DNA from: Bacteroidales bacterium
GTDB lineage: Bacteria > Bacteroidota > Bacteroidia > Bacteroidales > Bacteroidaceae
Assembly (NCBI GenBank): GCA_004558535.1
Contig: SFCP01000004.1
Coordinates: 1-61,955, forward strand
Length of the DNA: 61,955 nucleotides
Direction of reading: 5' to 3'
Notes under the pieces: model-generated
The model's database searches: none
What the model was told of the DNA's origin: nothing
Seen by the model: only the letters and a program-made list of their open reading frames with translations
Made by a program: the position numbers and the translations under genes
Shown here: one piece after another, positions 51,670-61,329 of the stretch
Layout: every line of letters starts with the position of its first letter
How positions within the stretch are numbered: the stretch's first letter is position 1

Positions 51670-53616
51670 TTAGTTCTTGTAATTACGGGTCTGTACTTTG
51701 ATAGCTTCATACTGGAGCGGTTCTTTGTGCAGGACGGGTTCTTTGTCGTCGCTACCTTGGTATTCCCAGCAACCCACGTAGAAGAAGTTCTCGTCATCGC
51801 GTTTGGCTTCGCCTTCCTCGGTCTGGTATTCTTCGCGGAAGTGTCCGCCGCAGCTTTCGTTGCGTGTGAGGGCATCGTTGGCAATGAGCTCGCCCATCAG
51901 GATGAAGTCTTCCAGGCGGATGGCCTTTTCCAGTTCGACGTTCACGCCTTCAGTTGTTCCGGGGATGAAGAGGTTGGTGTAGAACTCCTTGCGAAGTTTT
52001 TTCAGCAGCTCGAGGCCTTCCTTCAATCCGGCAGCCGTACGTCCCATACCTACGTGATCCCACATGATATGTCCGAGTTCCTTGTGAATAGAGTCGACAG
52101 AGCGTTTTCCCTTGATGGCAAAGAGGCGTGCGATGCGGTCTTTGACGGCTTTTTCCGTGTCGATAAATTCGGGCAGGTCGGTCGAGAATCGAGGTACGGT
52201 GATTTGGTCGGAGAGGTAGTTCTGGATAGTGTAGGGCAGGACGAAGTATCCGTCGGCCAAGCCCTGCATCAGTGCGGATGCGCCCAAGCGGTTTGCGCCG
52301 TGGTCCGAGAAGTTGCATTCTCCGATGGCGAAGAGTCCCTTGATGGTGGTCTGCAGTTCGTAGTCTACCCAGATGCCGCCCATCGTGTAGTGCACGGCGG
52401 GATAGATCATCATAGGTGTTTCGTACGGGCTCTCGTCTGTGATTTCCTCGTACATGTCAAAGAGGTTGCCGTAGCGTGCTGCGATTTCATCACGTCCGAA
52501 GTCCTTGATAGCCTGCGAGAAGTCGAGGAACACGGCCAAGCCGGTATTGTTCACGCCGAAGCCTTTGTCGCAGCGTTCCTTGGCAGCGCGGCTGGCCACG
52601 TCGCGGGGAACGAGGTTTCCGAAGGCCGGGTAGCGGCGCTCCAAGTAGTAGTCGCGGTCTTCCTCGGGGATGTCTTTACCCTGGATTTCGCCTTTTTGCA
52701 AGCGCTTGGCATCTTCGAGCTTTTTGGGCACCCAGATGCGTCCGTCGTTACGGAGTGATTCCGACATCAGGGTCAGTTTGGACTGCTTGTCGCCGTGTAC
52801 GGGGATGCAGGTCGGGTGAATTTGCACGTAGGAGGGGTTGGCAAACATGGCGCCTTTGCGGTAGCAGGCCATAGCGGCGGAGCAGTTGCAACCCATGGCG
52901 TTTGTCGAGAGGAAATAGGTGTTGCCGTAGCCACCGGTACCGATTACGACAGCGTGTGCCGAGAAGCGTTCGATTTTACCTGTGACCAGGTTGCGTGCGA
53001 TGATACCGCGGGCGCGTCCGTCGATAACGACGAGGTCGAGCATCTCGTAGCGTGTGTGGAGTTCCACCGTACCTGCGTGTACCTGGCACATCAGTGCGGA
53101 GTAGGCACCGAGGAGCAGCTGCTGTCCGGTCTGACCTTTGGCGTAGAAGGTACGGCTTACCTGTGCACCACCGAACGAGCGGTTGGCCAGCATGCCGCCG
53201 TATTCGCGGGCGAAGGGTACGCCCTGTGCCACGCACTGGTCGATGATGTTGGCGCTGACCTCGGCCAGTCGGTATACGTTGGCTTCGCGTGCGCGGTAGT
53301 CGCCGCCCTTGACGGTGTCATAGAAGAGGCGGTAAACGGAGTCGCCGTCGTTCTGATAGTTCTTGGCGGCGTTGATACCGCCCTGTGCTGCGATGGAGTG
53401 TGCGCGGCGGGGGCTGTCCTGGATGCAGAAGTTCTTCACTTTGAAGCCCATTTCGCCGAGCGATGCAGCGGCGCTGGCGCCGGCCAAGCCTGTGCCGACA
53501 ACGATTACGTCGAGCTTGCGCTTGTTCTTCGGGTTAACTAATTTCTGGTGTGCTTTATAATTGCTCCATTTCTCAGCCACGGGGCCGGCAGGAATCTTGG
53601 AATCTAATGTAGCCAT
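51670..53616 (-). CDS. frdA: Fumarate reductase/succinate dehydrogenase flavoprotein
   Basis: This 648-residue subunit holds the covalently bound FAD and the active site. The dinucleotide-binding GTGLAGASAAASL motif lies near residue 41, followed by the HSIAAQGGINAAKNY FAD-attachment region and catalytic-domain segments such as HPTCIPVHGD and GANRLGASALMQGLADGYF. It lies 24 nt before frdB and 39 nt after frdC. Confidence 0.96.
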   Translation of the reverse strand: MATLDSKIPAGPVAEKWSNYKAHQKLVNPKNKRKLDVIVVGTGLAGASAAASLGEMGFKVKNFCIQDSPRRAHSIAAQGGINAAKNYQNDGDSVYRLFYDTVKGGDYRAREANVYRLAEVSANIIDQCVAQGVPFAREYGGMLANRSFGGAQVSRTFYAKGQTGQQLLLGAYSALMCQVHAGTVELHTRYEMLDLVVIDGRARGIIARNLVTGKIERFSAHAVVIGTGGYGNTYFLSTNAMGCNCSAAMACYRKGAMFANPSYVQIHPTCIPVHGDKQSKLTLMSESLRNDGRIWVPKKLEDAKRLQKGEIQGKDIPEEDRDYYLERRYPAFGNLVPRDVASRAAKERCDKGFGVNNTGLAVFLDFSQAIKDFGRDEIAARYGNLFDMYEEITDESPYETPMMIYPAVHYTMGGIWVDYELQTTIKGLFAIGECNFSDHGANRLGASALMQGLADGYFVLPYTIQNYLSDQITVPRFSTDLPEFIDTEKAVKDRIARLFAIKGKRSVDSIHKELGHIMWDHVGMGRTAAGLKEGLELLKKLRKEFYTNLFIPGTTEGVNVELEKAIRLEDFILMGELIANDALTRNESCGGHFREEYQTEEGEAKRDDENFFYVGCWEYQGSDDKEPVLHKEPLQYEAIKVQTRNYKN

Positions 53617-53655
53617 AATTCGTATTTGAAATTAAAAGGGGGTTGGTGGAATAAG

Positions 53656-54375
53656 TTAGCAGCCCGCAGCTCCGCAGACTCCTGCAGCGCATTTGCCGGC
53701 TGCTTCGGGCTCTCCGCAGAAGGCGAAATAGAGGGCAACAGCTACGAAGAGCAGCATCAGCAGGGTGACATAGGCATTGCCGATGACCTTCCAGCGGCAG
53801 AACCACAGCTTACCGCTCAGACCCAGTGTCTGCATAGCGCTCCAGAAACCGTGGGTCAGGTGGAACCAGATGGCGATGAACCATACGATGTAGAGGGTCG
53901 TGAAGACGGGGCAGCTGAAGGTTTCTACGATCCAAGCGTAGCCGTCAGCGGGATGGTGAGCCAGGCCTTCGATACCGGCCAGTTCGGCAAACATCATGTT
54001 GTACCAGAAATTGTACAGGTGGAGCAGGAGGCCCAGCACCACGATGATACCCAGCACAAACATGTTCTGAGATGCCCATTCCACCTTGGCCGGGCGGTCC
54101 GTTACGGCATAGCTGCTACCGCCGCGTGCCTTGCGGTTTTGCATAGTCAGGATGAAGGCGTAGATGAAGTGCAGTGCCACCAGCGCAGCCAAACCAAGGG
54201 TAGCTGCAACGGCGTACCAGTTGTCGCCCAAAAGCTTGCAGATAGTGTTGTAGGCGTCTTTCGAGAAAATCGCCGCTACGTTCATGCAGCCATGGAACGT
54301 GAGGAACAGGATAAGCGCAATGCCTGTGACAGACATAATTACTTTCCGTCCGATGGAGGAGTTAGTTAACCACAT
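53656..54375 (-). CDS. frdC: Fumarate reductase/succinate dehydrogenase cytochrome b subunit
   Basis: This 239-residue protein has five membrane helices and belongs to the type B single-subunit cytochrome b558/FrdC group, with haem-ligand histidines in the FLTFHGCMN, HFIYAF, HLYNFW and HLTHGFW segments. It anchors FrdAB to the inner membrane and exchanges electrons with menaquinone. It is first in the operon. Confidence 0.94.
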   Translation of the reverse strand: MWLTNSSIGRKVIMSVTGIALILFLTFHGCMNVAAIFSKDAYNTICKLLGDNWYAVAATLGLAALVALHFIYAFILTMQNRKARGGSSYAVTDRPAKVEWASQNMFVLGIIVVLGLLLHLYNFWYNMMFAELAGIEGLAHHPADGYAWIVETFSCPVFTTLYIVWFIAIWFHLTHGFWSAMQTLGLSGKLWFCRWKVIGNAYVTLLMLLFVAVALYFAFCGEPEAAGKCAAGVCGAAGC

Positions 54376-54470
54376 AAATGTTTGAGAATTAAGTTGATAT
54401 TAAGAATTATTTTCGACTTAGGGCGTAAGGTGTGCGCACAAGCCGGCCGGCAGGGCACACTTGCACTCTG

Positions 54471-54501
54471 CAAAATTAAGATTTTAATTTTTTGCAACAA
54501 A
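54471..54501 (-). promoter_or_regulatory. Promoter of frdCAB
   Basis: On the minus strand TTTG (54501-54498), 19 nt, TAATTTTG (54478-54471). The leader is about 90 nt and contains a GC-rich hairpin-prone stretch (about 54425-54460). Confidence 0.75.
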
Positions 54502-54667
54502 GACTAAGGGCTATTTTTTGGCGCACAGGCTTGGAGCGCGGGGCCTCTGCGGCCTGTTGCTCGCGGACAGGCCAAGACTGCGGGGGCGCAGGGCACGGAC
54601 AGCCCGCGCCCGCTGCTTGCACCGCCCGTCTGTCGGGCTTCCAAAATCGGTTTTCGGGGTCAAAACT

Positions 54668-54966
54668 TTAATATAAATAAAGTTAAGGAGCGGTTTTATG
54701 GCCTTTTTTGTCACACGCTCGGCCACTTGTCAAGCGGCTAAATCGTTGTTGGGAAAAACGAAGTGCCTTGTAGTTTCACCTAAGTGCTTTGTAATTTTTT
54801 CCAAGTGCTTTGTAGTTTTGCGTAAGTGCCGGGTAGTTTTGCCCTCTGCCGGCTTTCTAAAAAAGGGGAAAGCCTGCGTGTGCACGGCTTTCCCCATTGG
54901 TCTATGACAAAGTTACGAAATATTTTCGGGAAATCCAAATCGGCCTTTCTGCGTTTTAACATTTTG
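54668..54966 (-). repeat. Dispersed promoter-hairpin-iteron element, copy F
   Basis: On the minus strand: GTTAAAACG (54960-54952), TTTG (54939-54936), 20 nt, TAACTTTG (54915-54908), hairpin GGGGAAAGCC (54895-54886) with GGCTTTCCCC (54874-54865), TTTTTT, four 21-bp iterons (54840-54757) and a far end shared with copy G (54668-54718). The iterons run opposite to those of copies A, D and E relative to the promoter. Confidence 0.85.
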
Positions 54967-54967
54967 G

Positions 54968-54998
54968 CCACATCGGGGGAGCGCGCTCCCCGATGTGG
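54968..54998. repeat. 31-bp near-perfect palindrome
   Basis: CCACATCGGGG, one extra G, AGCGCGCT, CCCCGATGTGG. It touches the promoter end of copy F and has no counterpart in the other copies. Confidence 0.8.
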
Positions 54999-55171
54999 AA
55001 ATTAGGAATTAGAAATTAGGAATTAGGAATTGGCCGTCCGGCGGCGGTCCTAATCGGAAGCACTCATCCGAATGACATTTCATATTACGGGCGGCGGTTC
55101 GGCTGGTTAGAGCAAGCTCTATTGTGCTCACCTTGCACCGTAATTCCTAATTCCTAACTCCTAATTCCTAA

Positions 55172-58051
55172 TTAAAAACACGCCTTCCACGTCAGGCGCC
55201 GGCCGTCGGGTGTTTCGAGGGTAATCAGGTGGACACCGTGGCCGGGCCGCAGCACGAGGGTGCCGTCGGCGGCGTGGCTTTGTAGCAGCCGTCCTGCGGC
55301 GTCGTAGACCCGCACCGTGCCGTGTGCACCGCGCAGGCACAGTGTGCCGGCGTCGGCCCAGCTGAGGGCAGGTGCTTCGCCCGTGGTGGACCCGATGCCC
55401 GTGGCGGTCTCGCTGCCGTCAAAGGTGAAGGTGGCGGTGTCGCTCTCGTTGCCGCCGCGGAACAGGCCGGAGATGGCGTACTCGTGGGCGCCGGCCTGTG
55501 CGTTGCTGTCGATGAAGAGCAGGTTGCCCGTGGTGCCCGCCTCGACGCCGTCGCGGTAGATGCGGAAGCCCACCGGGAACTGCAGTTCAGCCATTGGTTC
55601 CGTCACGTCGGCATCCCATCCGCTCAGGGTCGTCATCGTCTTGGGCGCGGCATAGGACAGTTCGGCACTGACGTAGAAGTTGCCCTGCGGATCCAGGGCT
55701 TCCTCCCACTCGTCCTCGAACTTCAGCAGGCAGCCGCCCGGCTGGTAGGGCCCTGCGTCCGTCATGAGGGCAAATCCCTTCTGCGAGCTGACCAGGTGAG
55801 CGCCGATATAGTAGGTGCGTCCCTTGATGATGGTCACCGGGTCGGTCAGTGCCACGCGGCTCCAGGTACTTGTGCCGAACTCTTCGGCCTTTCGGCTGGA
55901 GACAAGCTTGGGGTTGCGTCCGTTTTTGTCCGTCTCCCACACGCGTACCTCGTAGGTCGAGGTGCTCGGCAGGGTGAGCGGGAAGATGTTGACGGCCGTG
56001 ATGCGTGCGCCCTTGTAGACCAGCAGGTCCTCGGCCGAGAATCGCTGCACGTAGTCCAGCGAATCCACGCCGCCGATGTTCAGTTGGTTGTACGCTCCGT
56101 CCACCGGGGTCAGGTCTATGCGCGTCAGGCGGTTGCCCAGCGTCCAGCGCAGGGTGTTTACGCCGTCTGTGCGTGTACAGGTGAAGCCCTGCACGCGGTT
56201 CACGGGGATGATGAGTGTGTCGGCCACGTAGGGCGACACGTTGTCGTCGGCATAGAGGGCGTCGACGCTGTATTCGAGCAGTCCCTCGTTCTCGGGTTTT
56301 TCGTCGTAATAGCTCAGTGCGGTGGTTGTGCCCAGCACTTGGTTGTTGCGGTAGATGGTGTAGGCCGTCGGCCGCGGGTATTCGGCGTTGCCCTCCGGGG
56401 CTTGCCATGTCAGGGAGACGTCGCCGCGGCTCGCTTCGGCCTTCAGGGCGACGGGGGCGGGCGGCACGGTCAGTGCGGTGTAGTCGAAGTCAATGCCGCC
56501 GGCGTTCTCGGCGATGCCGGTCAGGGTGAAGTAGGAGCGGCGTCCCGTGATAGACTTGCCCGAGGGCAGGGTAGCGTCCGAGAAGGCCGTCACGCCCGCA
56601 CTGCCCGGGAAGGGAGCAGCATCGGAAGTCAGGTCTCCGTACGAGAAGGACGACTCCGAGGGCTCGCGGCCGGCATTGGCGCAGACCGTATACATGGCTT
56701 GCGGGTGAAAGGCGTTGAGGGTGTTGAGCGTGGTACGCTGTGCGATCAGATTTTCATTGGCACGGTAGATCAGCAGTCCGCTGCCGGGCAGCGCGCTGTT
56801 GAAGTTGCCGCGCTTCTGGCAGTTTTCCAGGATGAAATATTCGCCGGGGACCGTCGTGTTGATGCGATAGGCCACCGCTTCGTCGCAGGCGGCCGGCATG
56901 TTGCGCACCTGTGTCGTGGCGCTGAGCAGGGTGGGGGTCACCCATCCCATGGCTATTTTCTGCCACATGTTGATGGGTCCGGGGCGGTTGCCGTATTCGC
57001 CGTTCCATGCGCCCGAGCCCATCAGGTCCCATACGCCTGTGCCGCCGTAGCTGCCTCCGCTCTTTTCGTAGTCGGTATCATAGAAGTCCGGTGCTCCCAA
57101 GTTGTGGCCAAATTCATGGCAGATGACGCCGATGTTCGTCAGGCTGCCGTCGCTCTGTTGCTCGGGTTCGATGGTGTAGCGGCTCACGGTGATGCCGTCG
57201 ATGGTCAGTCCGTAGATTTCGCTGCTGTGCGACCAGATGTCTGTGCTGCTTCCGGTCATTTCCTGTCCCATGCCCTGGTGGATGACGGCCAGTCCGTCCA
57301 GTACGCCGTCGCCATCGTTGTCAAACTCTGTCAGGTCTATTTCGTCCTCTATCATGAGTAGTGCCTCGCGAATCAGACTTTCGGCCGCTTCGGTGCCGTA
57401 ATATCGCTTCGCTCCGTTGACTGTTATCCAGCGGGTGACGGTTGTTTCCACGTCAAACTGCCCGTAGCTTTGTTCCAGGTAATAGTCGCGGAAACTACCT
57501 ACGCCGGCGTAGCCCGTCTGGTTCATCAGGTTGTGGAAATCCTGCTGCGAGTAGGTCGTCTGTGTGTCGTTGAAGTTCACCAGGAGCATGAGCAGTTTCC
57601 GCTTGCCCTTGGTGGGGAAGGAATTTTCCAGTTGCAGGTTTTTCGCCCGTTGCATTCCGGCGCGCTGCGGAGCCGGCAGGTTGGGCTGCAGGGGCGGGAG
57701 CAGGGTGCGGGTCGGCATCAGTCGCGGCTGGATGCCGAGTGTTTGTGCGGGATGCGAGGTGCCTTCGTAGCGCAGGGTCGAGGCGGCGATTTCTCCCGCC
57801 GGTGTGGGCTGCGCAAAGGTCCAGAATCCCTCGTTGTCGCGCAGCAGGGTGTAGCCGTCGGGCGTCATGGCCCAGTTCATCCGTTCGTCGCCGCGCAGGT
57901 ACAGGCAGACTTCCCGACCCGAGGGCTGCTTCACGCGCAGCAGTCCGGGGTAGGCAGGCACGGCGTGCGCTGCCGGGAGGGCAAATCCGGCCGACAGGAG
58001 GACGGCCAGGCCGCGGCGTGCGAAGCGGCGTATAATATTATAGGTGTGCAT
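55172..58051 (-). CDS. Secreted M6-family metalloprotease with type IX sorting domain
   Basis: This 959-residue protein has a signal peptide (about 1-30), a propeptide-like region, and an M6 catalytic domain with the zinc motif HEFGHNLGAPD (His312, Glu313, His316). Fibronectin type III-like and carbohydrate-type domains follow (about 530-870), and the last 75 residues form a type IX sorting domain (VYDAAGR, then a LxPGxGVHLI-like segment). It would be exported through the PorKLMN system and act at the cell surface or outside. The start at 58051 is chosen for the signal peptide; CCTATAATATTATA lies in codons 3-7. Confidence 0.9.
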   Translation of the reverse strand: MHTYNIIRRFARRGLAVLLSAGFALPAAHAVPAYPGLLRVKQPSGREVCLYLRGDERMNWAMTPDGYTLLRDNEGFWTFAQPTPAGEIAASTLRYEGTSHPAQTLGIQPRLMPTRTLLPPLQPNLPAPQRAGMQRAKNLQLENSFPTKGKRKLLMLLVNFNDTQTTYSQQDFHNLMNQTGYAGVGSFRDYYLEQSYGQFDVETTVTRWITVNGAKRYYGTEAAESLIREALLMIEDEIDLTEFDNDGDGVLDGLAVIHQGMGQEMTGSSTDIWSHSSEIYGLTIDGITVSRYTIEPEQQSDGSLTNIGVICHEFGHNLGAPDFYDTDYEKSGGSYGGTGVWDLMGSGAWNGEYGNRPGPINMWQKIAMGWVTPTLLSATTQVRNMPAACDEAVAYRINTTVPGEYFILENCQKRGNFNSALPGSGLLIYRANENLIAQRTTLNTLNAFHPQAMYTVCANAGREPSESSFSYGDLTSDAAPFPGSAGVTAFSDATLPSGKSITGRRSYFTLTGIAENAGGIDFDYTALTVPPAPVALKAEASRGDVSLTWQAPEGNAEYPRPTAYTIYRNNQVLGTTTALSYYDEKPENEGLLEYSVDALYADDNVSPYVADTLIIPVNRVQGFTCTRTDGVNTLRWTLGNRLTRIDLTPVDGAYNQLNIGGVDSLDYVQRFSAEDLLVYKGARITAVNIFPLTLPSTSTYEVRVWETDKNGRNPKLVSSRKAEEFGTSTWSRVALTDPVTIIKGRTYYIGAHLVSSQKGFALMTDAGPYQPGGCLLKFEDEWEEALDPQGNFYVSAELSYAAPKTMTTLSGWDADVTEPMAELQFPVGFRIYRDGVEAGTTGNLLFIDSNAQAGAHEYAISGLFRGGNESDTATFTFDGSETATGIGSTTGEAPALSWADAGTLCLRGAHGTVRVYDAAGRLLQSHAADGTLVLRPGHGVHLITLETPDGRRLTWKACF
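58031..58044 (-). promoter_or_regulatory. TATAATATTA motif in the M6 protease start
   Basis: On the minus strand CCTATAATATTATA occupies codons 3-7 of the protease gene. It is the perfect-palindrome form of the motif seen before holB, gldL and nadA. Confidence 0.4.
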
Positions 58052-58134
58052 AGTGGTAGGTTTTATTTCGGTGGAGGGTAGTTGCGGCCGGCCTGCGCCC
58101 CGGTGGCTGTGGCGGGCCGTTTGGCAAACGACAG

Positions 58135-58170
58135 AGCGGAGGCCGCCTTCTGGTGAAAGCCGCCTCCGCT
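58135..58170 (-). terminator. Hairpin between the two cargo genes
   Basis: AGCGGAGGC (58135-58143) pairs with GCCTCCGCT (58162-58170), with partial inner pairing. The T-run on the minus strand is weak. Confidence 0.6.
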
Positions 58171-58212
58171 TGTCCGGCATGCTATTTGTGGCAAATGGTC
58201 ATGTCGTGGGAT

Positions 58213-61119
58213 TTACTTCTTCAGCACTTTTACGGCGCCGCTGCGTCCTGTCACGATGTAGGTGCCTGCCGGCAGGTCGCCCAGGGCCACCTGCGTGCTG
58301 TTTTCCTCGGCAATCACGGTGCGTACAGCGCGGCCGGCGGCGTCGAAGAGCACGATGCGTTCGCCTGCCTGCGTACCGCTCACGTGCAGCCGGTTGTCGC
58401 TGACGCGTGCGTCAAACTTCACCGTGCCGTCCGTGCCGATGGCCACGATGCCGTCGGGTGCGCCGGGCGTCGGGGTGGCCCACAGCGTCAGGTTCAGGTT
58501 GAGTCCGGCCTGGTCGGCGTCGACTTTGTCCACGCTATACCAGCCGCCGTCGGGCGTGAATCCCTCGGGACCGGCCGTAGGCTGCACATAGATGCCCGTG
58601 CTGCCGGCTTTGCTCCTCGCCAGTCCGAAGGCGACGTACGAGCGCGTCACGTTGGGGTCGGGCGAGTCGATGGGGAAATTCTTGTCAAACTCGAAAGCTA
58701 CGTAGAAGTTGCCGTAGACGGTGATCGGGTTGTCGCTCAGGCTGAAGCCCCACATCTTCGGGTGCTCGTAGCCGATACCTACGTCGCCAAATTCGGCGGT
58801 CATTGTCGACACTTTCCGTCCGAAGCAGACGCTCTCGTCGAGGCGGCCGTCCTTTTCGCCGTAGAAGGCGATGGTGAAGGGGTGGTTGCGGTCTTCGGCC
58901 GTGTAGCTGCTCATGCGCGAGTAGGCCACGAGCCACGTGCTGATGTCGGAGATTGTCAGGTACTTGGGCGCGCGCACCGAGTAGCGCTGGGCCAGGCGGC
59001 GGTAGTAGTGGTTCGGTCCGCTCACATAGTCAAACTCGGGGTCGGTGGCGTAGGTAGGCATCACGTCATAGAACGAGAGGAGCTTGTCGTCGGCCGGATT
59101 GTAGTTCATCAGGCCCACCAGTTCGTTGTCGTTGGGCTTGAATACCTGAATTTCCTTGACGGTGGACTTCTCGTACTTGCTGTTTTTCACCTTCAGCGTC
59201 ACTTCGTAGGTGCCGGCGGTCGGGAACTGGAAGTTAGGGTGCTTTTCGGTGGAAGTCTCGGGCACTGCGCCGGGCACGCTCCACTCGTATTCCGTAGCTT
59301 CCGTCGAGAGGTTGGTCAGTTTCACGGGTTCGTTGTCGAAGACCACCAAGCGGTTTTCGAAGATGTCGTACCAGGTGCTGATGCTGAAGTCTGCCGTGGG
59401 GCGCATGATGCCGTTGGCGGCGCGCACTGTCACGTCGTCCACGGCCACGTCGCCGCAGTAGGCCGCAGCCGAGCTCAGGTTGAGGGCGAAGCAGTACTGG
59501 CCGCTCACCATCGGGGTGAAGCTGACGCTCTGGTAGGTCCATCGGGGCAGCGAGGTGCCCTCGATTTTCAGCAGTTCGGTCGTTTGTGCCGCAGCCTCCT
59601 GCTCATTGCCCACCGTGACGCTCAGGTCCGTGCTTTGCAGTACGCCGCCCGTGCTGTTGCCGGGCATGTAGAGGTAGAAGGAGAAGATGTATTCCTGTCC
59701 GGCCTCCATGTCGAAGAACGGGGTGTAGGTGCGCTCGTCGCGGGCCACGGTGCTTTCGGTCGTCACCATGTAGTAGGTGCCCGTGACGGCGGCCAGGGAG
59801 TTCATGCTGGCCGTGACAAAGGGCAGCGAGCCCGTGGCAGCCCATCCCATCGGCAATTGGCTCGAGCCGTCGTAGTCACCGTTTTCGTTGTCAAAGGATT
59901 GTTGGTAGGGCATTTCCTGTGTCTCGTGGACAATGGCTTCCTTGTATTTTTCCAGGTCGGCCATTGAGCGCGGTGCCAGTTCGGCGGTAGTGGCCGAGGT
60001 CACGATGCCCGTCACCTTGAGTTTCTCGGTAGGCGCCTCTTCGTAGTAGAGGTCGCCATCGGCAAAGAAGTGGAGGGCGATTTCCGTCGTTTGGTCGGTC
60101 AGTACATAGTCGATGTCCTCCTCGAAGACGTCGCCGGGTTCCGCGTCCTTCACCCATACGCCGTCCACACTTACCAGGCGGTTCACGTAGTCAGCCGGTG
60201 CTGCGGCCAGAGCGGCCGGTGTCACGGGCTGTGCGGGCAGTGCGTTGCCCTGGCTCACCACGGTAAAGGGCGCTGCGTCGGCGGGCACGGTCAGTGTCAG
60301 CGCCTTGCCGTCCACTGCCACGCTGCACTTTACGTCCGTCAGGCGGTCGCCGGTTGCGACGGTCGTTCCTGCGGGGAGCGAGATGCAGGCTGCACCTGTG
60401 GCATCCTGCACATAGGCTGTGCCGGCGGCGGCATCGAAATGGCTCACCACCACTTCGCCCTTGTAGGTGTAGACCGGTGTCGTGTCGAATCCGTCGGCCA
60501 ATGCGTCGGCCAGCGCGCTCAATTCGCCCGGCACGACGGCGGCGGGGCTTTCACCCTCGATAGTGATGTCGTCGAGGGCCACGGTGCCACACTGTGCCAT
60601 CTTCGTATTTACATGAAAGGCGAAGCAGTACTCGCCGTCGGCTTCGGGGGTGTAGGTAAAGGTGTATTGTGTCCAGTCGGCGTGCACCTGTTCGGGCGTG
60701 GTGCCCAGTGTGGTGGTCTGTGCCGCGGCGTTCTGTGCAGTGCCGGCCGTCACGGCGATTTGCGTGTAGCGGACCATGGCGGGTGTGCCGCCGGGGGCGT
60801 AGAGCCAGAAGGACACCGTGCAGGGCTTTCCGCCCTGCAGTGCAAATGTGGGGGTATAGAGCACCTCGTCGCGGTTCTGCATATAGCTGCCCACGTTGCC
60901 GATGATGTACGAGCCCGACTTGGCGGGGACGCCCAGGTCCGTGGCCACTTGTCGGCTCAGGGCGTAGGTGCCTTCGCTCAGCCAACCGGTGGGTACGCCG
61001 GCGCCGTCGGCGAAGTCGGCCGAGTTGTCAAAACCCTGCTCGTAGTAGAGTTCGTCTGCCTGCATCGGCGTGAAACCGCACGCTGCAGCGCAGAGGAGGG
61101 AGAGTAGAACTTTCTTCAT
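58213..61119 (-). CDS. Secreted multidomain adhesin-like protein with type IX sorting domain
   Basis: This 968-residue protein has a signal peptide (about 1-22), two choice-of-anchor J/cleaved-adhesin-like jelly-roll domains (about 23-185 and 375-560, both with FDN...GW and VDDVTV/LDDITI-type motifs), an OB-like insert with DKLTDVKCSV between them, a PKD domain (about 595-685) and a C-terminal type IX sorting domain (FDAAGRAV, LPAGTYIVTG, VLKK end). Such proteins bind host or matrix components in oral and gut Bacteroidetes. The start at 61119 precedes the signal peptide; it lies upstream of the M6 protease gene in the same direction. Confidence 0.87.
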   Translation of the reverse strand: MKKVLLSLLCAAACGFTPMQADELYYEQGFDNSADFADGAGVPTGWLSEGTYALSRQVATDLGVPAKSGSYIIGNVGSYMQNRDEVLYTPTFALQGGKPCTVSFWLYAPGGTPAMVRYTQIAVTAGTAQNAAAQTTTLGTTPEQVHADWTQYTFTYTPEADGEYCFAFHVNTKMAQCGTVALDDITIEGESPAAVVPGELSALADALADGFDTTPVYTYKGEVVVSHFDAAAGTAYVQDATGAACISLPAGTTVATGDRLTDVKCSVAVDGKALTLTVPADAAPFTVVSQGNALPAQPVTPAALAAAPADYVNRLVSVDGVWVKDAEPGDVFEEDIDYVLTDQTTEIALHFFADGDLYYEEAPTEKLKVTGIVTSATTAELAPRSMADLEKYKEAIVHETQEMPYQQSFDNENGDYDGSSQLPMGWAATGSLPFVTASMNSLAAVTGTYYMVTTESTVARDERTYTPFFDMEAGQEYIFSFYLYMPGNSTGGVLQSTDLSVTVGNEQEAAAQTTELLKIEGTSLPRWTYQSVSFTPMVSGQYCFALNLSSAAAYCGDVAVDDVTVRAANGIMRPTADFSISTWYDIFENRLVVFDNEPVKLTNLSTEATEYEWSVPGAVPETSTEKHPNFQFPTAGTYEVTLKVKNSKYEKSTVKEIQVFKPNDNELVGLMNYNPADDKLLSFYDVMPTYATDPEFDYVSGPNHYYRRLAQRYSVRAPKYLTISDISTWLVAYSRMSSYTAEDRNHPFTIAFYGEKDGRLDESVCFGRKVSTMTAEFGDVGIGYEHPKMWGFSLSDNPITVYGNFYVAFEFDKNFPIDSPDPNVTRSYVAFGLARSKAGSTGIYVQPTAGPEGFTPDGGWYSVDKVDADQAGLNLNLTLWATPTPGAPDGIVAIGTDGTVKFDARVSDNRLHVSGTQAGERIVLFDAAGRAVRTVIAEENSTQVALGDLPAGTYIVTGRSGAVKVLKK

Positions 61120-61329
61120 GTGAATATGTATTTGTTGATGATTGCTCGGTGTCGGCGGGAGCACCGCCTGTGCCCCTTATCAACTGTCAAGGGCTGTTTA
61201 GTTTTTGCAAAAGTATTAATAATCGGGCGACAGACCAACAAAAAAATGAAAAATTCCTTGTTTTCGTGGAAATAAGACACTCTTCCTTGGTGGTGGAAGC
61301 ACGCTCCTTGCCGTTAGGCCCCACATTTT

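Larger units (their letters stand above)
54376..55171. other. Intergenic region between frdC and the M6 protease gene
   Basis: It contains the frd promoter, an inverted repeat GGCCTGT/ACAGGCC (54551-54573), copy F of the dispersed element, a near-perfect palindrome (54968-54998), and TTAGGAA/TTCCTAA heptanucleotide repeats (55008-55035 and 55140-55170) around a segment related to 4498-4550. No gene is supported. Confidence 0.65.
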
